From: Cohnella sp. SGD-V74
Lineage (GTDB): Bacteria > Bacillota > Bacilli > Paenibacillales > Paenibacillaceae
Length of the DNA: 64,000 nucleotides
Reading direction: 5' to 3'
NCBI RefSeq assembly: GCF_003001675.1
Contig: NZ_PVYW01000022.1
Span: 62,001 to 126,000 of the forward strand
In this document: piece by piece, positions 1 through 9,564 of the stretch
How positions within the stretch are numbered: position 1 is the stretch's first letter
Layout: each line of letters starts with the position of its first letter
Notes under the pieces: generated by a model
The model's database searches: none
What the model saw: the letters and a program-made list of their open reading frames with translations, nothing else
What the model was told of the DNA's origin: nothing
Made by a program: the position numbers and the translations under genes

Positions 1-1
1 A

Positions 2-1021
2 CATTTTGCTTCTCTCGCGCTCATGCTGCTTGTTCTGCTGCTGGCAAGCGCGTGCGGGGCCAACAACGAAGGCGCCAGCTCCCCCGCCGCTGCGGCTCAG
101 CCGACAGCTTCGGCACAGCAAGCCGAACAACCTCCAAGCTCGGAACAGCCCTCCGAGGAGCCCGCGCAGGAGGAACCGGCCACTCGCATTGTCTCTACGA
201 TCAAAGGAGACGTCGAGGTGCCGAACCGTCCCGAACGCATCGTCGCGCTGTATATGATCGGGGACGTGCTGTCCTTCGGCATCTCCCCCGTCGGGATCTC
301 GGACGTGTACGAAGGCGCGGCCTTCTGGGACCAGGTCGACGGGATAACGACGCTCGGAGAATGGTTCAAACCGAATCAGGAGGTCATCCTCTCGCTTAAT
401 CCCGACCTGATTTTGGTGCCCAGCGAAGAAACCTACGAGGCGCTGCGCAAAATCGCGCCTACCGTCCTCATCGATACGTTCGGGCAATCTCCCGAGGCGA
501 CGATCGCAGAGCTCGGCGAAGTGCTGGGCAAGCAGGAGCAGGCCGCGCAGATGCTCGCGGATTTCAAGGGCAAGATGGAGAGCGGCCGTCAGAAGCTGGC
601 CGACGCCGGTCTGCTGGACAAAACCGTCACCATCGTCGAGGGCGGAGACAAAAACGTGATGTACGCCGTGTCCAGTCTGGATTACGGAAGAGGTTCACAG
701 GCGATCTACCGTCACCTCGGCTTGAAAGCGCCTGAGCTCGTGCAGCAGCAGATCGACAAAAACTCGGCCAATCCCGACGAAGCCGGCTCGCTATCGCTTT
801 CCTTCGAGGTGCTTGGGGACTACGTCGGCGATTACGTGTTCCGTTCCTCCTACGAAGGAATGGCCGATCTGAGCGGCAATCCGCTGTGGACCGGCATTCC
901 CGCCGTCAAGGAAGGACGGCTGGTCGAAATTCCGTTCGGCTTCTGCTACTACAGCGACTTCTACTCGCTGAACAAGCAGATCGACTATATCGTCGACGCC
1001 ATGATCGCAGCGGTCCAATAA
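2..1021 (+). CDS. iron-siderophore ABC transporter substrate-binding lipoprotein (5' end cut)
   Basis: FhuD/FeuA-type periplasmic-binding protein that would capture a ferric siderophore outside the membrane. The reading frame is open to the first base of the window, and its first residues already form the hydrophobic part of a lipoprotein signal ending in the lipobox LASAC, so the true start lies just upstream. After a low-complexity Ser/Ala/Pro/Glu linker, the fold follows with the typical PERIVAL segment and 'LNPDLILVPSE' segment of class III binding proteins. The mature part is about 300 residues, normal for the family. No permease or ATPase follows, and a strong terminator does. The family call is firm; the ligand is not known. 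Confidence 0.85.
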   Translation, partial: HFASLALMLLVLLLASACGANNEGASSPAAAAQPTASAQQAEQPPSSEQPSEEPAQEEPATRIVSTIKGDVEVPNRPERIVALYMIGDVLSFGISPVGISDVYEGAAFWDQVDGITTLGEWFKPNQEVILSLNPDLILVPSEETYEALRKIAPTVLIDTFGQSPEATIAELGEVLGKQEQAAQMLADFKGKMESGRQKLADAGLLDKTVTIVEGGDKNVMYAVSSLDYGRGSQAIYRHLGLKAPELVQQQIDKNSANPDEAGSLSLSFEVLGDYVGDYVFRSSYEGMADLSGNPLWTGIPAVKEGRLVEIPFGFCYYSDFYSLNKQIDYIVDAMIAAVQ

Positions 1022-1027
1022 TTCGCA

Positions 1028-1076
1028 AAGAGCTGTCTCGCAAGGTCGGAAACGACCGGAGAGACAGCTCTTCTTA
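1028..1076 (+). terminator. rho-independent terminator after the siderophore-binding protein gene
   Basis: Inverted repeat AAGAGCTGTCTC (1028-1039) / GAGACAGCTCTT (1061-1072) with a second stem GGTCG-GAAA-CGACC inside the loop. The T-rich tail is short (TTCTTA). It starts 6 bases after the stop codon. Confidence 0.8.
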
Positions 1077-1159
1077 GAGGTTCTTTGTACATTCAAGGCA
1101 TCATGACAGGAATTTTGCTATAGCCGGCTCCATTATATCAGGATAGCTCCTCCAACAGG

Positions 1160-3436
1160 TTAGCCTCTCAGCAGCACGTCGTTATCCCCTTCGCTCAGAA
1201 CCCGCTCGGCGATCCGTCCATCCGCCAGCCGCAGCGTCAGCCGCGCTTCCATGCCCGAAGGGATGACGGCTCGTACGCGCACCCCGCCGTCCTCGCGCTC
1301 CCAGCGCGCATAGACCGGGCCGAGCGGCGTCCAGACCTTCCCTTCGGCGAACGTCAGGCTGTCCGGCAAGTAGGGGCGGATAATCGTCCGGGCGAAGCCC
1401 GGCGCCTCCGACTGGATGCCGACGACGTATTCCTGCAGCAGTCTCGCCGGATAGCCGTTCCAGGCGTGGGAGTGGCTTTCGAGATCTTCCCAGCCTTCCC
1501 ACATCGTATTCCATCCTTGGGCGATCATATATCCCCAGCCCGGGTATTCCCTGCGGTCGAGCAGCGCGAACGCATCGGCCTCCCGGCCGTTGTCGAACAG
1601 CATGCGCAGCAACGGCAGCGTCAGCACCGTCCGGCATTCCCACCGCTGCTCCGCCACGGAGGCGATTGCCCGTTCCCGGTCTTCCTCCGGCACGAGTCCC
1701 GCGGCCAATGCGAGTGCGGTCACGCCCTGGTGGGTCGCGGACAATTCCGAGCTGTCGCGGAAACGCTTCTTCTCCGCGTCGTACAGCTGCGAGACGATCC
1801 GCTCGCGCAGCAAGTCAGCATGAGCCGCATACGCCTCGCTCTCCTCCCCGCGTCCGATCAAACCGGCCGCCCGGCTGACCGCCCTGAGCGCAAGAACAAG
1901 CTTGATCTGCTGCACCGTCAGGAACTGTCCTTTATGCTCGACCGAAGGGTACGGCCAATCGCTGATATGCCAGCCTTTGTCCAGCGGCACGAGCCCGGTG
2001 TCGGCATCCCGGATGCCGACGAAGTAATCGACCATGCGTCGGGCCGTCCCGTAAAATCTCTCCAGTACGCCGACGTCTCCCGACGCTTCGTACACTTTCC
2101 ACATCAGCGTGGCGTAGTGCAGATCCCACTCCGGGATTTGCAGATGGAAGTCCGGATGCCCGTAATTGATCGGCGCCACGAACGGGAACGTGCCGTCGGG
2201 AAGCTGCGCGTCGGCGAAATCGGCCAACGTCTTCTCCAACACGTCGACGCCCACGAAATTGTACAGCAGCGCCTCCGCCTGCAAGTCGGTGTCCGCCGTA
2301 TACTGCGCCTGCTCCCGGTGCGGGCAGTCGACGGTCTGGCCGAGCGTATTGTTCTTCTGCGTGCGGATGCAGGCGGCGTACAGCTCGTTCAGATGCGCGG
2401 CCGAGCATGAGAATTCGCCGATCTGCGCCATCTCCGTATACGCCCAGCAGACGGCGATCTCCCCTTCGGCGATCTCGCGCGGATACCCGGTCACTTCCAC
2501 GTAGCGGAACGCCTTGTACGAGAAATCCGGCTGCCACGTCTCCAGTTCGTCCCCGCGCATCGTATATTCGTCATAATAGTTGTCGGAATGCTCGTTCGCG
2601 ACGTTATGGTTAACCCGTCCGTTCTCGTCCAGCTTCTCCGAATAGCGCAGCCGGACGGTCGCGCCTGCAATTCCCTTCAGCGCAAGCTTCGGCCAGCCCG
2701 ACACGACGGCGCCCGCGTCGAACACCTGCGCGAACTCGGCCTCGCCTCCCGCCGGCCGCGGCAGCTTGACGCACGCGATCTCTTCCGCGATCGCGCCCTC
2801 GGGTATGCGCTGCGCCTCCATCGGCCAATCGTCGCGCCCGATCCGCGCCGGCTTCGCCCTCACCGCGCCTTCCTTCCGCCACCCCGGATAGCGCCACTGC
2901 GGGTCCAGCTTCCGCGCGTCGTAGGCCTCGATCGCCGATACCCTGCGGTTTTGCTGATAGGGCGTGCCCGCCTCGTGGGGCATGCTCGCCAGCGCCTGCC
3001 AGGACGAGTTCGTCCTCACGATCTGCTCCGCGCCGTCCGCGTAGACGAGATGGAGCTGAAGCCTGAACCCCGGCAGTCCGTCGTAATAATTTTGCCCTCC
3101 GCCGCCCAGGTAGTGAGCGTCCGCCGTCAAGCAGTTCGGACCGTCCTTCAGCAGCTCCGCAACGTCGTAGGCCAAGTACGCTTTGCGCTTCTCCGGATTC
3201 GTCGGTGCCGGGGACACGTACCCGCCGAGCCTCGCCCCGTTCACGTACACCTTGGCCGCATTGTGCGCCGAATAGAACAGGATGGCCTGCTTCAGCGGGC
3301 CGCGCACGCGGAACTCCTTGCGGAAATAAGCGAAATCGTTGACGCGGACGCGCCGCGACCGCCAGATCCAATCCGCTTCCCATGCCGTCTTAAGCTCCTG
3401 CCGATGCTTGCGCCTCTCCCTCTCGTGTCCCGTCAT
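1160..3436 (-). CDS. GH78 family alpha-L-rhamnosidase
   Basis: Releases terminal alpha-L-rhamnose from plant glycans or pectin fragments. The N-terminal third is a beta-sandwich rhamnosidase N domain (start near 'WIWRSRRVRVNDFAYFRKEF'). Around residue 370 the motif DCPHREQAQY opens the catalytic (alpha/alpha)6 barrel, and the C-terminal beta domain begins after 'WEGWEDLESHSHAWNGYP'. No signal peptide is seen, so it is probably cytoplasmic and acts on imported oligosaccharides. The start at 3436 is preferred over an ATG 12 codons upstream because GGGGAGG lies 9 bases before it; the upstream ATG has no ribosome site. It is divergent from an AraC gene that probably controls it. Length (758 residues) fits the shorter GH78 enzymes. 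Confidence 0.88.
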   Translation of the reverse strand: MTGHERERRKHRQELKTAWEADWIWRSRRVRVNDFAYFRKEFRVRGPLKQAILFYSAHNAAKVYVNGARLGGYVSPAPTNPEKRKAYLAYDVAELLKDGPNCLTADAHYLGGGGQNYYDGLPGFRLQLHLVYADGAEQIVRTNSSWQALASMPHEAGTPYQQNRRVSAIEAYDARKLDPQWRYPGWRKEGAVRAKPARIGRDDWPMEAQRIPEGAIAEEIACVKLPRPAGGEAEFAQVFDAGAVVSGWPKLALKGIAGATVRLRYSEKLDENGRVNHNVANEHSDNYYDEYTMRGDELETWQPDFSYKAFRYVEVTGYPREIAEGEIAVCWAYTEMAQIGEFSCSAAHLNELYAACIRTQKNNTLGQTVDCPHREQAQYTADTDLQAEALLYNFVGVDVLEKTLADFADAQLPDGTFPFVAPINYGHPDFHLQIPEWDLHYATLMWKVYEASGDVGVLERFYGTARRMVDYFVGIRDADTGLVPLDKGWHISDWPYPSVEHKGQFLTVQQIKLVLALRAVSRAAGLIGRGEESEAYAAHADLLRERIVSQLYDAEKKRFRDSSELSATHQGVTALALAAGLVPEEDRERAIASVAEQRWECRTVLTLPLLRMLFDNGREADAFALLDRREYPGWGYMIAQGWNTMWEGWEDLESHSHAWNGYPARLLQEYVVGIQSEAPGFARTIIRPYLPDSLTFAEGKVWTPLGPVYARWEREDGGVRVRAVIPSGMEARLTLRLADGRIAERVLSEGDNDVLLRG

Positions 3437-3556
3437 CCCAACCGTCCTCCCCGCTGGCTTTTTTTCCAGCATACCATGCTTTTTTTCGTTGCCTATAGGG
3501 GGGTTAATATGATATCAATAGGGCAAATACATCCTATTCGCAAGGGAGCAGGGGAC

Positions 3557-4417
3557 ATGGCCTCATCGCCGTTCACGCTGGAAGGCAAGCTGTATTGGAC
3601 GCCGGACTTTCCGATCGCCGTCACAAGGGAGCGGGAACGATTTTCTCTGCCGATCCATATTCACGATTTCGTGGAAGTTCAGTACGTTGCGGAGGGAAAA
3701 GGATTTCATTACATCGGGGACGAGCGGCTTTACGTGGAAAAAGGGGACTTCTTCATCATTCCGATCGGCACGCGCCACGTCTACCGCCCCGCATCGGAAG
3801 CGCCGAAGGACGAGCTGATCGTGTACAACTGCCTGTTCGATCCGTCCGTTCCGCGGAAGCTGGCGCTGGCATACCCGCTGCCGGGTCCGGCGCTGGAGCT
3901 GCTGTCCGGAGACGACCGCCCTTACCGCCGGTTCAAGGATTCTTATAACGAGGGGAAAGCGTGCATGGAAGCTCTGTACCGGGAGTATCAATCGCAATTG
4001 CCCGGCTACGAGGCCGTTCTCTATGCACGCTTGACCGAGCTTCTTGTGTGCCTGCACCGTCTGGAGCCGGCCGGGCGCCCCTCCGCTCCGGCAAGCTCGC
4101 GGCTGGCCGCCGCGCTCGAATATCTCGAACGCAACTGCGAGCGTCCGCTTACGCTGCCGGAGGCCGCCGCCCTGCTCCCGGTAAGTCCAAGCTACATGCA
4201 GCGCATGCTGAAGCGGACGACGGGGCAGTCGTTCACGGAGTACATGCAGAACCTGCGAATCCGCAAAAGCTGCGAGCTGCTGCGCCGGACGGCGCTCCCC
4301 GTCAAGGAGATAGCCGCCCGGTCGGGGTATCGCGATCTGAAGTTCTTCCACGAGCTGTTCCGCAAAAAGACGGGAAGAACGCCCCTCGAGTATCGGAACC
4401 AAGAGGACGGCGGCTGA
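3557..4417 (+). CDS. AraC family transcriptional regulator with cupin domain
   Basis: About 286 residues. The N-terminal half is a cupin sugar-sensing domain ('IHIHDFVEVQYVAEGKG', then 'GDFFIIPIGTRHVY'), and the C-terminal 100 residues are the double helix-turn-helix of AraC (first helix pair near 'LTLPEAAALLPVSPSYMQRM', second near 'VKEIAARSGYRDLKFFHELF'). The start at 3557 has GGGAG 8 bases upstream; an in-frame ATG at 3509 is a possible alternative. The open frame extends about 1 kb further upstream, but that part is antisense to the rhamnosidase. It lies head to head with that gene and is its likely regulator (inference). Confidence 0.87.
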   Translation: MASSPFTLEGKLYWTPDFPIAVTRERERFSLPIHIHDFVEVQYVAEGKGFHYIGDERLYVEKGDFFIIPIGTRHVYRPASEAPKDELIVYNCLFDPSVPRKLALAYPLPGPALELLSGDDRPYRRFKDSYNEGKACMEALYREYQSQLPGYEAVLYARLTELLVCLHRLEPAGRPSAPASSRLAAALEYLERNCERPLTLPEAAALLPVSPSYMQRMLKRTTGQSFTEYMQNLRIRKSCELLRRTALPVKEIAARSGYRDLKFFHELFRKKTGRTPLEYRNQEDGG

Positions 4418-4539
4418 CGCGGCTGCCCGGTCAGGCGGTTCTCGGCGGCTCCCCCGGTTCGGACGAGCAAGGGGCTCCGAGACGAGGCGGACGGTTCAGC
4501 AGCGCCGTGCGGCGTTGGCCGCCGTTCGGCCGCTTCGGC

Positions 4540-7017
4540 TCAAAGCTCGCACAGCTTCGCGTCCTCCAGCGTCCCCGTCCCGGCTTCCAGCCGCAGCGTG
4601 CGGATCTCGAAACCGTTCAGCCGGACCTCATGGCGGAGGCCAAGCGACGGAATCGAGACGTACGTCGACTGCGGGGAACCGGTCGGCTCGAACAGGCGCA
4701 GGATGTACCCTTCTCCCCGCTCCTCTTTCTTAAATGCGCTGAGCTGCACCGTCCCTTCCTCCAGCCGGACGAAGGAGCCTGGCTTCTCCCCGTCCCCGGA
4801 AGGGAAGAAGGACAGCGCGTACGGCCTTTCGTTGCGGACGTCCGCCTCGCGGTCGACTATGGCGCGTCTCTCCGCGAGCGGTCCCGCGTTCAGCCAGAAA
4901 ACGTATTGGCGTTCTCCCTGATCGATGCGCGGGGAGAAGCGGTCTTGCGGCATCAGCGGGCGATCGCCGATCGGATGGGCGCAGTAACCCGGGCTTCTGA
5001 GCAGCGACAGGCGAATTTCGCCTTCGCGGCAATCCGAGCCGTAGATGCCGTCGTTGATGCACGTCACCGCTAACCCGTCCTTCTCCGAATGTACGGCCAC
5101 CCATTTCTGCGCGACCGCCTCGTCGCCGTTGCTTGGCAGCTCCTGCGCCCCGAACGCCGTCTGCCCGACGAACGAGCCGTCCCGCAGCGCGGTCGGGATC
5201 GACAGCTTCAGCATTTTGTCCTTTTCATTCCAGAACGCACGCACGCGCACTTCGATCTCCGTCCCCCGCTTGGGCAGCCTGTAGGTCAGAACGATCGCGG
5301 ACGCTCCGTAGGAGAGCACCGCTTCGATGACTGTACGGACTTCTCCGTCCTCGACGACCCTCACGGAAGGAACCAGCCGCCCCTTCACGCCCGAAAAGTC
5401 GGTTCCCGCTCCCGGCGACATAAGCGAGAAGGCGCCGATGTCCGGGGAGAACGCATTCGTATCCATCCGCCAGGGATCCTCGTTATCCTGCACGACGACC
5501 GGCCGGAAAGCTCCGGGCAGCAGGAACGACTCGCCGCCGACGGCATATTCGTCGATCAGGCCCGTCTCCGCGTTGACGACAACGGACAGCTCTCCGTTCG
5601 AGAAGCGATAGACTCCGTCCGTCGCTTGAAGCTCCGGTTCCGGCTTGCGCTCCAGCATCTCGATCCGGCAATCGAAGCGGTTCATCGAGGAGGGCGCGAG
5701 CTCGGCTTCGAAGACGACCCGCTTGCGCCAGTCAAGCGTCAGGTTGCTGAGCTCTTTCTCCGGCTGGCTCGGGATGCGCGCGCCGCCCTGGTAAGCGACC
5801 GGCATCGAGAACTCGTCCTTCCAGTTCTGGTCCTCCAGCATGAACTCGCATTCGAAGACGCCCCGAACCGGGAAAGGATGCGGATTGTAGACGAGCACCG
5901 GATATTCCTTCGATTCGGCCTTGGGCTGCCCGGCGGCCAGCGCGAAAAACGCCCTCGCCTTCAACCGTGCGACGATCTCCAGCCCATGGTCGAGCAGACG
6001 CAGTGCGGCCTCCTCGGCGGGCTGTATGGAAGTGCCCGGCAGGATGTCGTGGAACTGCGCCGTCATCAGATCTTTCGCCGCCTCGCGCAGATCGTCCGCC
6101 GGATAAGCCAGCCCGGTCTGCTGCGCGGCGGCGGACAGCATTTTCTCCGTCATATACAGCTCGTTCTCCAACTGCCGGTGCTTCTGCTTGATACGGATCA
6201 TCGACGTATAGCAGCCGACGAACCGGGGATTCAGGTCCCCTTCGTAGGCCGGAAATTCCTTCGTACCCCGGACTTCCCGGAAGTACGCTTCAGGAGTGGA
6301 ATGCACGATCTCGCAGCCCGATCCGGAAGCTTCGTCCATCATCTCGCGGATTTTCCTCAGATCGGCGCGGGAGGGGCCGCCTCCGTGATTGCCGACGCCC
6401 CACAGCACCATCGTCATCGAGCCGTCCGGAATTTCCCCGCGAAGCTTGTCTATCTTGAGATGCGCCTCCCCAAGCAGCGTATTGTAGCCGCCCGAGATGC
6501 GGTGCGCGATAATTTCGCTGCCGTTAAAACCCTTCCAGGCGAACTCCTGGGCGGGAGCCTTGTCGAAGCCGTCGGGGCGCATGAAAATATAAGAGTCGTA
6601 CCCCGCCTGCCGCATAATCTGCACAAGTCCCCGCGTATGGCCGAACGAATCGAAGTTGATCGCCGTCGTCGGCTCGACGCCGAACTTGTCGCGGAAGTAC
6701 GTTTTGCCGAGCAGCATCTGGCGCACGAACGACTCCCCCGAGGGCATGTTGCAGTCCGGCTGCAAATACCAGCCGCCCATGATGTGCCATTTTCCTTCCC
6801 GAACCAGCCTCTGGATTCTCGCGAACAGCGCCGGCTCGTACTCTTCCACCCATTGGTAGAGAATCACTTCGTTATGATTGAACACATACCCGTCGAACTC
6901 CTCGCAGAAATCCGCCGCCGCGCGGAAGGTCGATACGGCTGCCGACGCGCCTTCCTCCCACTCCCACTGCCATACCGGGTCCAAATGCGCGTTGCTGATC
7001 AGGTGAAGTTTTTTCAA
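4540..7017 (-). CDS. GH38 family alpha-mannosidase
   Basis: Zinc-dependent retaining alpha-mannosidase of 825 residues. The N-terminus carries the metal-binding signature 'NAHLDPVWQWEWEEG', and near residue 121 is 'NFDSFGHTRG' with the expected nucleophile Asp. Middle and C-terminal beta-sandwich domains follow. I place the start at TTG 7017, which has GGAGGG 7 bases upstream and puts the HLD motif near residue 12 as usual. The frame is open 27 codons further upstream without a convincing ribosome site. No signal peptide is visible, so it is a cytoplasmic enzyme for imported mannosides. It is divergent from the AraC gene at 7156. Confidence 0.9.
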   Translation of the reverse strand: MKKLHLISNAHLDPVWQWEWEEGASAAVSTFRAAADFCEEFDGYVFNHNEVILYQWVEEYEPALFARIQRLVREGKWHIMGGWYLQPDCNMPSGESFVRQMLLGKTYFRDKFGVEPTTAINFDSFGHTRGLVQIMRQAGYDSYIFMRPDGFDKAPAQEFAWKGFNGSEIIAHRISGGYNTLLGEAHLKIDKLRGEIPDGSMTMVLWGVGNHGGGPSRADLRKIREMMDEASGSGCEIVHSTPEAYFREVRGTKEFPAYEGDLNPRFVGCYTSMIRIKQKHRQLENELYMTEKMLSAAAQQTGLAYPADDLREAAKDLMTAQFHDILPGTSIQPAEEAALRLLDHGLEIVARLKARAFFALAAGQPKAESKEYPVLVYNPHPFPVRGVFECEFMLEDQNWKDEFSMPVAYQGGARIPSQPEKELSNLTLDWRKRVVFEAELAPSSMNRFDCRIEMLERKPEPELQATDGVYRFSNGELSVVVNAETGLIDEYAVGGESFLLPGAFRPVVVQDNEDPWRMDTNAFSPDIGAFSLMSPGAGTDFSGVKGRLVPSVRVVEDGEVRTVIEAVLSYGASAIVLTYRLPKRGTEIEVRVRAFWNEKDKMLKLSIPTALRDGSFVGQTAFGAQELPSNGDEAVAQKWVAVHSEKDGLAVTCINDGIYGSDCREGEIRLSLLRSPGYCAHPIGDRPLMPQDRFSPRIDQGERQYVFWLNAGPLAERRAIVDREADVRNERPYALSFFPSGDGEKPGSFVRLEEGTVQLSAFKKEERGEGYILRLFEPTGSPQSTYVSIPSLGLRHEVRLNGFEIRTLRLEAGTGTLEDAKLCEL

Positions 7018-7155
7018 AATGATCCCTCCGGTTCTTGTCGTCCTTCCTCCCCATTGTCCCTCGGCGGCGCCGTGCGGTAAATTGACTATTCGCATCAATA
7101 GTTGTTCTATTGTGATAAGATAGCAGAAGAGCAGTTGAAACCGGGAGGGGCGGAC

Positions 7156-8100
7156 ATGGACATTCAGCGCTGGAAGCAGGATCTTCCTGCGATTTTCACG
7201 AAGCTATGCCGGGAAATCCAGGTTAATGATACGGTTATCGACTGGATCGATATCATTTTCGAACAAATCGGCAACGCCAGCAAATGCCCGCCCCACTCCC
7301 ATACCTGGTTCGAATTCAACTATGTACTGAGCGGACGGATGCAGACCCGCTTCCGCGATCGGCTCGTCACGATCAACGAAGGGGACTTCTTCCTCATTCC
7401 GCCGGGACTCGTCCATTCTCACACCTATACGAAGGGCAATCCGCACGAGGGCATCTGCCTTCGCTGGCGAATCCGACGCGCGGATGGTCCCGAAAACGGA
7501 GGCGGAGCCGGGGAGTCATGGTACGACGAATTGAATCGTTTAAGCCATTGGAAGCCGGGCGGATACACGGACCGTTACGGGGTTAGGGAAATTTTGCTGC
7601 ATTTTATCGAAGAAGCGTTAACCGGCAGATCTCCTTTATCCCTTCAGCTCATTTTGCTGAGGCTGCTGGAGACGATCGCCTCGATCGCTCAATCGGAACG
7701 GCACGGACAGGAGGAGCCGGAAGGACCGAAGGATCAGCTGATCAAAAAAATCGAGGTGTATTTGGAGGATTTTCGAGGCAAGCGATTTAACGTCGCCGAT
7801 CTGGCCGCTTCGCTGCATATGAGCTACGGCCATCTGTGCAGGGTATACAGGCAAAGAACCGGCATCACCCTGATCGAGAGGATGAACCGGCTCCGTCTGG
7901 AGAAGGCAGCTGCGCTGCTGCGCGAGCCTTCTCCTCCGCTGATTAAGGAGGTCGCCGAAATTGCCGGCTTCCCCGATCTCTATTACTTTAGCAAAGCGTT
8001 CAAAAAAAGGTTCGGCGTCAGCCCTGCCTCCTACCGGAAGCAGCACGGACTTGGAGATTCGCCAAACCGGCTGGCCGGGGCAGGCTCTGCGGACGGCTAG
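7156..8100 (+). CDS. AraC family transcriptional regulator with cupin domain
   Basis: 314 residues. The N-terminal cupin has 'PPHSHTWFEFNYVLSGRM' and 'EGDFFLIPPGLVHSHTY'. The C-terminal AraC-type double helix-turn-helix covers roughly residues 200-300 ('FNVADLAASLHMSYGHLCRVY' and 'IKEVAEIAGFPDLYYFSKAF'). The start at 7156 has GGGAGGGG 5 bases upstream. The gene is head to head with the GH38 mannosidase, which it probably regulates in response to a sugar. It is tail to tail with the CBM9-like gene. Confidence 0.88.
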   Translation: MDIQRWKQDLPAIFTKLCREIQVNDTVIDWIDIIFEQIGNASKCPPHSHTWFEFNYVLSGRMQTRFRDRLVTINEGDFFLIPPGLVHSHTYTKGNPHEGICLRWRIRRADGPENGGGAGESWYDELNRLSHWKPGGYTDRYGVREILLHFIEEALTGRSPLSLQLILLRLLETIASIAQSERHGQEEPEGPKDQLIKKIEVYLEDFRGKRFNVADLAASLHMSYGHLCRVYRQRTGITLIERMNRLRLEKAAALLREPSPPLIKEVAEIAGFPDLYYFSKAFKKRFGVSPASYRKQHGLGDSPNRLAGAGSADG

Positions 8101-8148
8101 CCGGACCTTGTCCGGCAGGTTTCCCGGCCGACTGAAGCCGTACCTTCG

Positions 8149-8778
8149 TTAACGGCAGCGCCCGGAGAACACCAGCTTGCCGAATCTCTCTGAGATATGG
8201 TAGTTGATCGCTCCCGTAGGCGACCATGCCTGAAAATGGCGGGTGCCGTCCGGCTCGTCGTCGATGCGGAAAAAGTTGATTCTCCACTGCGTCCCGGCTT
8301 CGGGGGCTTGCGAGAAATTGGAGAAAGGCAGCTTAAACGTGTACGTGCGCCGGTCCCCGTCGGCCTCGATCGTCCGCTCGAAGCCTTGCACTTCCCATTC
8401 CGAGCCGATCTTAAAGCGATCGGGTTCGTTCTCGTTGTCATGATCGATCATCAGATCGCAGAGCACGCCGTTCGGACTGACGACCAGTTCCATATACCGC
8501 CTGCACTTGCCTTCTTCGTCGATGAACATCTCCACGACGTCCTGCTCCCACAGCGGATCTTTGCGGTTCGTATACTGCGAGACGACGTACGTGTCCACGC
8601 ACTCGAACCTCATGTACAGGAAACGGTCGTCCCAGCAAGCTTTAACCCGCGTCTCCTCGCGAACGTCGCCGCCGGTGACGACGTCCACCAGACCGACCGA
8701 GGGGATGCCGTCCCATACTCCGTCCGCGTCATTCACATATTGGCATTGATAAGTCGGAATTTCTCCAAGCTTCGACAT
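8149..8778 (-). CDS. carbohydrate-binding family 9-like (CBM9-like) protein
   Basis: 209 residues matching the free-standing CBM9-like domain family: a beta-sandwich with 'RVKACWDDRFLYMRFECVD', 'PLWEQDVVEMFID', then 'YMELVVSPNGVLCDLMID' and the closing 'WRINFFRIDD'. There is no signal peptide and no fused catalytic domain. Such proteins accompany glycan-degradation genes in Paenibacillaceae, but their role alone is not defined. The single ATG at 8778 is used. Confidence 0.75.
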   Translation of the reverse strand: MSKLGEIPTYQCQYVNDADGVWDGIPSVGLVDVVTGGDVREETRVKACWDDRFLYMRFECVDTYVVSQYTNRKDPLWEQDVVEMFIDEEGKCRRYMELVVSPNGVLCDLMIDHDNENEPDRFKIGSEWEVQGFERTIEADGDRRTYTFKLPFSNFSQAPEAGTQWRINFFRIDDEPDGTRHFQAWSPTGAINYHISERFGKLVFSGRCR

Positions 8779-8837
8779 AATGGCCTCCGTTGTTTTCCTA
8801 TTCTATTGCGCCCGCTCCATTCTCTCGGCGCTTTGCC

Positions 8838-9449
8838 TCAATGCAGGCCTGCGAACACGCGCTTCATATCGATATCGATGCAAGAAAACAAAGGGGAAGT
8901 TACCCTGTTCGGGGCAACGTACGTTTCTACTAAATTCAGCTTGCCGTCCCCGTTTAGAATAAACTGATCCAGAGTCAGGTGAACCGGATCGACGATCCAG
9001 TATTCCTTCAGTCCGAAGCGTTCGAATTGGCGTTTTTTCCTCACCTTGTCGTTATGACTCGTCGAGGGCGACAAAATTTCAACGGCCAGATCCGGAACGC
9101 CTTCGATCCGTTTCTCCTTGATAATAGCAGCATTTTCATGCAAAATGTACACCAGATCGGGCTGAAACTGATTGTCCTCGTCCAAATAGACGTCAACAGG
9201 GGAATAGAGAATGGTCCCGTTCGGGTGACAGGTTTGATGGAGCATAATATGGAGCGCTCCGGAAATTTGCTGATGATGAATCGTCGGCGCCGCCTGCATA
9301 TCGTAGCGGACGCCTTCGATAATCTCGTAGCGCTCCTCCTCCATTCCGAAAAAGTCCAGGTCGTCCCCGTCATACGCGTAATTCTCTGTCTGTTCTTTCA
9401 CAACAGGTTCCCGTTTCTTGGACTCGTCATCCTTGCGCTTGTCCGACAT
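8838..9449 (-). CDS. Uma2 family (PD-(D/E)XK-like) protein
   Basis: 203 residues of the Uma2/DUF820 family: 'YEIIEGVRYDMQAAP', 'SPVDVYLDEDNQFQPDLVYI', 'GVPDLAVEILSPSTSHND' and 'KRQFERFGLKEYWIVDP'. The Asp and Glu-x-Leu pattern of the restriction-endonuclease-like core is present. Members are often multi-copy, with no proven function. The start at 9449 follows AGAGGAGG at 10 bases; the frame is open 27 codons further upstream without such a site. A charged N-terminal extension of about 30 residues precedes the core. Confidence 0.82.
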   Translation of the reverse strand: MSDKRKDDESKKREPVVKEQTENYAYDGDDLDFFGMEEERYEIIEGVRYDMQAAPTIHHQQISGALHIMLHQTCHPNGTILYSPVDVYLDEDNQFQPDLVYILHENAAIIKEKRIEGVPDLAVEILSPSTSHNDKVRKKRQFERFGLKEYWIVDPVHLTLDQFILNGDGKLNLVETYVAPNRVTSPLFSCIDIDMKRVFAGLH

Positions 9450-9564
9450 TTTATCGACGCCTCCTCTGCTTTTTATTCTCATTTTACTATTAATGGAATT
9501 TTTAAGCAACGAAATTGCAGCCGATCGCACGCTCTTCTGTCGAACGACGTCATCCTCTGCGAGC

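Noticed and set aside
2588-3556. Long N-terminal extension of the AraC gene at 3557
   Set aside because: This part is antisense to the GH78 gene, and a good ribosome site precedes ATG 3557.
5089-7080. 663-codon open frame on the plus strand
   Set aside because: It is antisense to the GH38 mannosidase; its translation is Arg/His/Pro-rich with no family pattern, a shadow of high-GC codon use.
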